Assembly: GCA_946498265.1 (NCBI GenBank)
Contig: CAMMNR010000010.1
Coordinates: forward strand, 1-20,482
Length of the DNA: 20,482 nucleotides
Direction of reading: 5' to 3'
Origin: an uncultured Clostridium sp.
GTDB lineage: Bacteria; Bacillota; Clostridia; TANB77; CAG-508
Below the pieces are notes generated by a model. It worked only from the letters and a program-made list of their open reading frames with translations. It had not been told where the DNA came from and did no database searches. Shown here piece after piece: positions 16,969 through 20,482 of this stretch (within the stretch, counting starts at the first letter, position 1; each line of letters starts with the position of its first letter). Made by a program: the position numbers and the translations under genes.

Positions 16969-18160
16969 TTACCGTTTCCTCCTTTTTCTTTTTTCTTCCT
17001 CTTGTTTTCTTGCTTTCTTCTTCTATTGTTTTTTCTAATTCATTAATAGCTTCTTGCGCTACATCTTGTCCTATATAATCTTGATTTTCTTGTAAAATTA
17101 GTTTGGCCATTTCTTCTACTAATTCTTCTCTTGATTTTTGTTTTTCTTCCACTATTTTTTGTAATCTTGATTTTGCTTTTTGTATATGTTGATTAGCCAT
17201 ATCTACTGCGTCATTTTGTATTTGCTGATCTAGTATTTTTATTTTCTTTTCAAGCACATCTGGAGCAATACTATACATTTCCATAATTCCTGCTCTAATT
17301 TCTCTTTCTAAATCATATGTTTCTGCTTCATCTCTATTATAAGCAACATATAATAATTCTGCTAATTCTAGAGAATTTAGTATTTTTCCAGTTACAGAAC
17401 ATGCTGAAAGAGTACTAATTAAAGATTGTGCCTTAGTATATAACTCTGAAAAAGCTCTTCCTCTTAATTCATCTTTATCATAATTATTGTTTCCAAGGTC
17501 GTCAGTAGAATAAGCTATTACTATATAATATTTTTTATTTAATACATTTCTATTTTTACTCATTTTTTCTGTATTTTTTATGATATCTTTACCATAATCT
17601 AATAGATTTTTTATTTTAGTAATTTCTGTTTCTACTCTTTTTATTTCTTCTTCAGAATAATATCCATCTTCATTCATTTTTTTCAATGTATATTGTAAAT
17701 TTGTGTATCTACCTTCTATATCGTTTACTCTAGTTTTATATGTTTGTAAACTACTCTCTAGATTAACTGTTCTTGTTTGTATGTATATTTGAATAGGATG
17801 TCTTAATGTATTCAAAAATTGTTGAAAACCTTCTTCTACAGCTACTTTTTCCATTTCTGACATTAGATCATAATTGACTCCTTGACATTCAACCACCATG
17901 AGATATCTTTTTCCATTTTTTTGTATTATCATATTATCCATAATATCATCAAATTCCATAAAGTTTATAACAGACTTTTTATTATATTCTTGTTCTCTTG
18001 TCACAGTATCTTCTTTTTTTAAATTCACTTCTTCTCTTTTCTTCTTTTTTTCTTTAGTTTTTGCCCTTAATATTATATACACTATTACTAAGACTACTAA
18101 TATTACTACTGCAAATATTAAAACTATTGAAAGCATACTAGAAATCATATTATCTTCCAT
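16955..18160 (-). CDS. Membrane-anchored TraC-like T4SS protein
   Basis: This 401-residue protein has one N-terminal transmembrane helix (about 9-32) and a basic linker. A globular region begins FMEFDDIMDNMIIQKNGKRYLMVVECQGVNYDLMS and resembles the N-terminal, non-ATPase domain seen in TraC/VirB4 proteins. Coiled-coil segments follow, with a highly charged Lys/Glu C-terminus. No Walker motifs are present. In Gram-positive T4SS loci such a protein sits between PrgI and VirB4 and probably tethers the ATPase to the membrane complex. I chose the ATG at 18160 because AGGGAGGA lies seven bases upstream; the earlier in-frame ATG at 18199 would place that site inside the coding region. It overlaps the PrgI gene by 11 bases and the VirB4 gene by 14. 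The family call is by motif and context. Confidence 0.75.
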   Translation of the reverse strand: MEDNMISSMLSIVLIFAVVILVVLVIVYIILRAKTKEKKKKREEVNLKKEDTVTREQEYNKKSVINFMEFDDIMDNMIIQKNGKRYLMVVECQGVNYDLMSEMEKVAVEEGFQQFLNTLRHPIQIYIQTRTVNLESSLQTYKTRVNDIEGRYTNLQYTLKKMNEDGYYSEEEIKRVETEITKIKNLLDYGKDIIKNTEKMSKNRNVLNKKYYIVIAYSTDDLGNNNYDKDELRGRAFSELYTKAQSLISTLSACSVTGKILNSLELAELLYVAYNRDEAETYDLEREIRAGIMEMYSIAPDVLEKKIKILDQQIQNDAVDMANQHIQKAKSRLQKIVEEKQKSREELVEEMAKLILQENQDYIGQDVAQEAINELEKTIEEESKKTRGRKKKKEETVNEKN

Positions 18161-18551
18161 TTTTCTTTCCTCCCTCTTTATCTTCAGTCTTTTTTTCATT
18201 CTTCTCTTCTTCTTTTGCTACTTGCTCTGATGTATATATATATAATTTGTCTTTATTCATTTTAAATTTTATAGCTCTTTTTATTACTTCGTCAATCTGT
18301 TCTCCTGCTGCCAATCTAGCACTTTTTAAGAAAGGAAGATTTGGCATTTTAAAAGTTCCTATTCCAAATCCTATGAAGCCTAATACACCTATTATGATAT
18401 AACCTATAATATCTAAACCAAATAAAGATAGTATGAAATTAATAGCTACACCTATTAATACTCCTATACCTGTATACATAAGAGCTTTATATGAGAATAT
18501 GTATAAAATTCTACCTTCACCTTTTACATTTCTTGGTATATTGTAACTCAT
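18150..18551 (-). CDS. PrgI-family (VirB3-like) T4SS membrane protein
   Basis: This 133-residue protein begins SYNIPRNVKGEGRILYIFS, the signature opening of PrgI-family proteins of Gram-positive T4SS loci. Two transmembrane helices follow (about 22-44 and 47-67), then a conserved short stretch and a Lys/Glu-rich cytoplasmic tail. PrgI proteins take the VirB3 position, working with VirB4. The start is the ATG at 18551, placed after a GGGAGG ribosome binding site. The longer frame from the ATG at 18581 would begin almost at the expected transcription start and lacks a ribosome binding site. It is the first gene of the long T4SS operon, with its own extended -10 promoter just upstream. Confidence 0.9.
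   Translation of the reverse strand: MSYNIPRNVKGEGRILYIFSYKALMYTGIGVLIGVAINFILSLFGLDIIGYIIIGVLGFIGFGIGTFKMPNLPFLKSARLAAGEQIDEVIKRAIKFKMNKDKLYIYTSEQVAKEEEKNEKKTEDKEGGKKNGR
18168..18175 (-). promoter_or_regulatory. Ribosome binding site of TraC-like gene inside PrgI gene
   Basis: AGGGAGGA seven bases before the ATG at 18160 decides that start. It lies within the 3' end of the PrgI coding region, so the two genes are translationally coupled. Confidence 0.7.
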
Positions 18552-18557
18552 TAAATA

Positions 18558-18563
18558 CCTCCC
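18558..18563 (-). promoter_or_regulatory. Ribosome binding site of the PrgI gene
   Basis: GGGAGG six bases before the ATG at 18551 fixes the start there rather than at the in-frame ATG at 18581. Confidence 0.75.
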
Positions 18564-18589
18564 ACACACAATTTTATTCATTATAATTA

Positions 18590-18618
18590 ATTATACCAAA
18601 AAAATGCAAAAATTGTAA
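18590..18618 (-). promoter_or_regulatory. Promoter of the PrgI-VirB4-VirB6 operon
   Basis: A consensus -10 TATAAT (18590-18595) with extended TG, a 17-base spacer and a poor -35 TTACAA (18613-18618). Transcription would start near 18583, giving a leader of about 30 bases before the ATG at 18551. It follows directly on the terminator of the third pilin gene. Confidence 0.7.
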
Positions 18619-18667
18619 CATTTTTTGCACAAAAAAACTAATTTTAATGTATTTGTAATATTATTGT

Positions 18668-18705
18668 AAAAAAAAAGAACAATTTTGGTTTAAAATTGCT
18701 CTTTT
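18668..18705 (-). terminator. Intrinsic terminator after the third pilin gene
   Basis: On the minus strand a 12-pair stem (arms 18692-18703 and 18675-18686, one G-T pair, 5-base loop) is followed by a run of about nine T. It lies about 20 bases after the stop codon, so the third pilin gene is largely transcribed alone. Confidence 0.9.
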
Positions 18706-18720
18706 ATGTATACTTTTTTA

Positions 18721-19092
18721 TTAAGCTGTCCAATCTGTTCCTGCCATATTAAAGATAATAGTTGTAATTGCACCTGCACCAAATACGAATATAGCACCTA
18801 TGAAATATGGAAGTAATGTTTTCTTGTATTCTGCTTTTTCTTCTGCACTTCCCATCATGTATTTTACACCTAATACAATTAATACTATAACTGCTAATAC
18901 AGATGCTGCCATAGAAACTATACCTAATATTGTCTGACCAAATCCTTGAACTTGTTCTGTTGCCTCCCCAGTGTTTGCTTGAAACTCTCCTGGATTAAAT
19001 CCTGTTTGTGATGCGGCTAATGACATTGTTGAATACATCATGCTTGAAATAGTTATTCCTAATAATGTAATTTTTTTCCATAACTTTTTCAT
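18721..19092 (-). CDS. VirB2/TrbC-like T4SS pilin, copy 3
   Basis: This 123-residue protein has a cleavable-looking signal peptide (to about MSLAAS, residues 20-28). A short polar outside segment is followed by two hydrophobic helices (about 52-77 and 94-114) joined by the charged loop GSAEEKAEYKKTL. This is the layout of VirB2/TrbC-type T4SS pilins, which form the conjugative pilus or channel lining after signal cleavage. It has a perfect AAGGAGG ribosome binding site, its own strong extended -10 promoter and a strong terminator, as expected for a structural subunit needed in many copies. It is paralogous to the two genes upstream (19251-20112), being closer to the 19251-19625 copy. An alternative is an accessory membrane protein of the channel rather than the major pilin. 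Confidence 0.85.
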   Translation of the reverse strand: MKKLWKKITLLGITISSMMYSTMSLAASQTGFNPGEFQANTGEATEQVQGFGQTILGIVSMAASVLAVIVLIVLGVKYMMGSAEEKAEYKKTLLPYFIGAIFVFGAGAITTIIFNMAGTDWTA

Positions 19093-19163
19093 ATTTTTAT
19101 CCTCCTTTATTTTTTCTATATTAATTTTCCTTTCTGGAATATTAAAAACAACTTATCATTTAT

Positions 19164-19192
19164 ATTATAACATGAAAGATATTTATTTGCAA
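19164..19192 (-). promoter_or_regulatory. Promoter of the third pilin gene
   Basis: A -35 TTGCAA (19187-19192), a 17-base spacer, and a consensus extended -10 TGTTATAAT whose hexamer is 19164-19169. The leader is about 65 bases. Confidence 0.8.
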
Positions 19193-19206
19193 CTTTCTTC
19201 GACAAT

Positions 19207-19235
19207 TGTTTCAAATTTGTAATATTTTTGAAACA
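19207..19235. other. Inverted repeat upstream of the pilin promoter
   Basis: TGTTTCAAA (19207-19215) and TTTGAAACA (19227-19235) form a nine-pair inverted repeat with an 11-base loop, between the stop codon of the second pilin gene and the -35 of the third. No T-run follows it on the minus strand, so it is a poor terminator. It could be a regulator binding site or an mRNA 3' stabilising hairpin. Confidence 0.4.
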
Positions 19236-19250
19236 TAATAGAAATACTTT

Positions 19251-19625
19251 CTAAGTTAGATTTATAGCTATTTGATATACAATTTGTAATAAATTACTAA
19301 TTCCAAATACCATTATACTTCCTAAAAAATATGGCATTAAAGTTTTCTTATATTCTGCTTTTTCCTCTACACTTCCCATCATATATTTAATGCCTATCGC
19401 AATTAGAGCAATAACTGAAACAAGTGAGCCTACTACTTGAACTGCCCCTATTACTATTCCCACTTTATTTTCAAAGTTTGGTGAGCTTTTATTAACTTTG
19501 CCATAATTATCTAAATCTCCCAATCCGCTAAGATCAATTGCATGACAAAAAAGTGGTACACAACATAAAATAAGGAATATAATAAAAATAAAAATTATTT
19601 TTCTTTTTGATATTATTGATTTCAT
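19251..19625 (-). CDS. VirB2/TrbC-like T4SS pilin, copy 2
   Basis: This 124-residue pilin-like protein has a signal peptide (hydrophobic to about CHAIDL, residues 10-30) and a polar segment. Two transmembrane helices (about 54-79 and 93-117) flank GSVEEKAEYKKTLMPYF, the loop shared with the other two copies. It follows copy 1 after 16 bases, with an AGGAGG ribosome binding site, and is probably on the same transcript. Relative to copy 3 the outside segment differs (DLSGLGDLDNYGKVNKSSPNF) while the helices are well kept. It is probably a minor pilin or a channel-lining paralogue; which copy is the major subunit cannot be told from sequence. Confidence 0.8.
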   Translation of the reverse strand: MKSIISKRKIIFIFIIFLILCCVPLFCHAIDLSGLGDLDNYGKVNKSSPNFENKVGIVIGAVQVVGSLVSVIALIAIGIKYMMGSVEEKAEYKKTLMPYFLGSIMVFGISNLLQIVYQIAINLT

Positions 19626-19641
19626 ATAAAACCTCCTCGTT

Positions 19642-20112
19642 TTATATAATTTTTAAAATTTCTACTACAAGTTTCCATATTCCAAAAGAACCATATACAA
19701 CTAAACATCCTATTAAATATGGATATACTAACTTTTTATATTCTGCTTTTTCTTCTACACTTCCTGTTATATGTTTAATACCAATAACAATACCAATTAC
19801 AACTGTAACAGCTGTTGCAGCAATTAATAATACAGTATATAAGTTATTTGAAAAAGTCTGCAAATTATCTGTATTTAACTCAAAAGTTTGTGAATTTGTT
19901 CCACCTACTACTGCACCTTCTCCTTTTTCAAACTTTTCCGCATCATTAATCATATCGTCTAATCCTCTTTGCTGTATCTTACTGTTATCATTATCTCTAG
20001 ATGGTTCTCTGTATATCATATCAGCACCATATACAACTGTATGTAAACAAAAAGGTATTAATAAAATTAATATTAATATAACAAATAATAATTTTTTATT
20101 TTTTATTTGCAT
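19642..20112 (-). CDS. VirB2/TrbC-like T4SS pilin, copy 1 (longer, divergent)
   Basis: This protein of about 156 residues has a signal peptide ending near TVVYGAD and a longer charged outside segment (about 50 residues) than its paralogues. Two transmembrane helices are joined by ITGSVEEKAEYKKLVYPY. It is the most divergent of the three pilin-like proteins and may be a minor or tip-associated subunit. I place the start at the ATG at 20112: the in-frame GTG (20121) and ATG (20118) overlap the AAAGGTGAT ribosome binding site. It is the first gene after the tRNA terminator and has its own promoter. Confidence 0.75.
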   Translation of the reverse strand: MQIKNKKLLFVILILILLIPFCLHTVVYGADMIYREPSRDNDNSKIQQRGLDDMINDAEKFEKGEGAVVGGTNSQTFELNTDNLQTFSNNLYTVLLIAATAVTVVIGIVIGIKHITGSVEEKAEYKKLVYPYLIGCLVVYGSFGIWKLVVEILKII

Positions 20113-20116
20113 TATC

Positions 20117-20125
20117 ATCACCTTT
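20117..20125 (-). promoter_or_regulatory. Ribosome binding site of pilin copy 1
   Basis: AAAGGTGAT lies four bases before the ATG at 20112 and overlaps the two earlier in-frame start codons, which it argues against. Confidence 0.6.
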
Positions 20126-20138
20126 TCTCTCTTATTTA

Positions 20139-20167
20139 ATTATACATTAAAATTTGACATTTTTCAA
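20139..20167 (-). promoter_or_regulatory. Promoter of the pilin copy 1-2 pair
   Basis: The -35 is TTGAAA (20162-20167) and the -10 is consensus TATAAT (20139-20144), with a 17-base spacer. It lies between the tRNA terminator and pilin copy 1. Confidence 0.8.
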
Positions 20168-20202
20168 TTATTTTCATCTTTTTTTGTTTATTTTTAAAAA
20201 AC

Positions 20203-20237
20203 AAAAAATATAAGGTTTTTATAGCCTTATATTTTTT
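20203..20237 (-). terminator. Intrinsic terminator after tRNA-Ser(GCU)
   Basis: A perfect 13-pair inverted repeat (20203-20215 and 20225-20237, 9-base loop) starts two bases after the tRNA 3' end. T-rich sequence follows on the minus strand. The AT-only stem ends allow function in both directions. Confidence 0.85.
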
Positions 20238-20238
20238 T

Positions 20239-20328
20239 TGGCGGAGATGAGAGGGTTCGAACCTCCGCGCCCCTTTCGGGACCTAACTGTTTAGCAAACA
20301 GTCCCCTTCACCACTTGGGTACATCTCC
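20239..20328 (-). tRNA. tRNA-Ser (anticodon GCU)
   Basis: A 90-base class II tRNA that reads AGC/AGU serine codons. The acceptor stem GGAGATG/CATCTCC is complete, followed by discriminator G and an encoded CCA. The anticodon arm has loop TTGCTAA on a CTGTT/AACAG stem. The long variable arm (GTCCCGAAAGGGGC) is typical of serine tRNAs, and the T arm contains GGTTCGAACC. The gene is intact. It is the gene nearest the T4SS locus, which lies beyond its 3' end. Confidence 0.95.
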
Positions 20329-20340
20329 ATTTTATAAATA

Positions 20341-20383
20341 AAAGTTAGATACTTCGCTCAAATAATACTGAATATCTAACTTT
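20341..20383 (-). terminator. Hairpin between the two tRNA-Ser genes
   Basis: An 11-pair inverted repeat (20341-20351 and 20373-20383) with a 21-base loop. The T-tract on the minus side is short and broken, while the plus side has a better T-run. It may be a weak terminator or processing hairpin after tRNA-Ser(UGA). Confidence 0.45.
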
Positions 20384-20390
20384 ATTTTTT

Positions 20391-20482
<92 letters not shown>

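Noticed and set aside
18552..18581. Upstream ATG extension of the PrgI protein
   Set aside because: It starts at about the predicted transcription start, lacks a ribosome binding site, and the PrgI family signature begins right at the ATG at 18551.
19607..20197. Plus-strand 196-codon frame opposite pilin copy 1
   Set aside because: It is the antisense shadow of the pilin gene and runs through its promoter; no ribosome binding site or family.

Overview
The window is strongly AT-rich and looks like a chromosomal segment of a low-GC Firmicute, probably an uncultured clostridial or related gut lineage. The reasons are AAGGAGG-type ribosome binding sites, extended -10 promoters, tRNAs with encoded CCA, a type I dockerin, Big_2 Ig-like domains and Gram-positive type IV secretion (T4SS) families. 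No base composition or database search was computed. Every credible gene is on the minus strand, so the locus reads from right to left.

Right edge (20239-20482): two complete serine tRNA genes, anticodons UGA and GCU, each followed by a hairpin. Then come three paralogous small VirB2/TrbC-like pilin genes (20112-18721). The first two share a promoter. The third has its own strong promoter and its own intrinsic terminator.

Centre (18551-4502): a tightly packed, often overlapping operon with its own promoter. It encodes a PrgI/VirB3-like protein, a membrane-anchored TraC-like protein, a VirB4 ATPase, a large VirB6/TrbL-like channel protein, a VirB8-like NTF2-fold protein, a small single-pass membrane protein, a 1738-residue protein with up to seven domains assigned to peptidoglycan cutting or cell-wall binding, and a second VirB8-like protein with duplicated NTF2-like modules. 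A hairpin at 4477-4495 ends it. Together these form the core of a Gram-positive T4SS: pilins, inner-membrane channel, energising ATPase, NTF2-fold scaffold and a wall-opening enzyme. No relaxase, VirD4 coupling protein, integrase or cargo operon lies in the window, so it could be part of a conjugative element extending outside, a domesticated secretion or adhesion machine, or a degraded element.

Left (4253-239): a separately promoted surface protein (7-residue Asp/Pro repeats, beta-sandwich domains, three Big_2 domains, C-terminal dockerin) with its own terminator, then a small cytoplasmic patatin-like phospholipase. The last 238 bases are AT-rich, with a 13-bp tandem repeat.

The most notable points are the multi-domain hydrolase, the A7 frameshift site that separates it from its likely membrane anchor, the three pilin paralogues whose two-helix module also appears inside VirB6, and the dockerin protein beside a T4SS.
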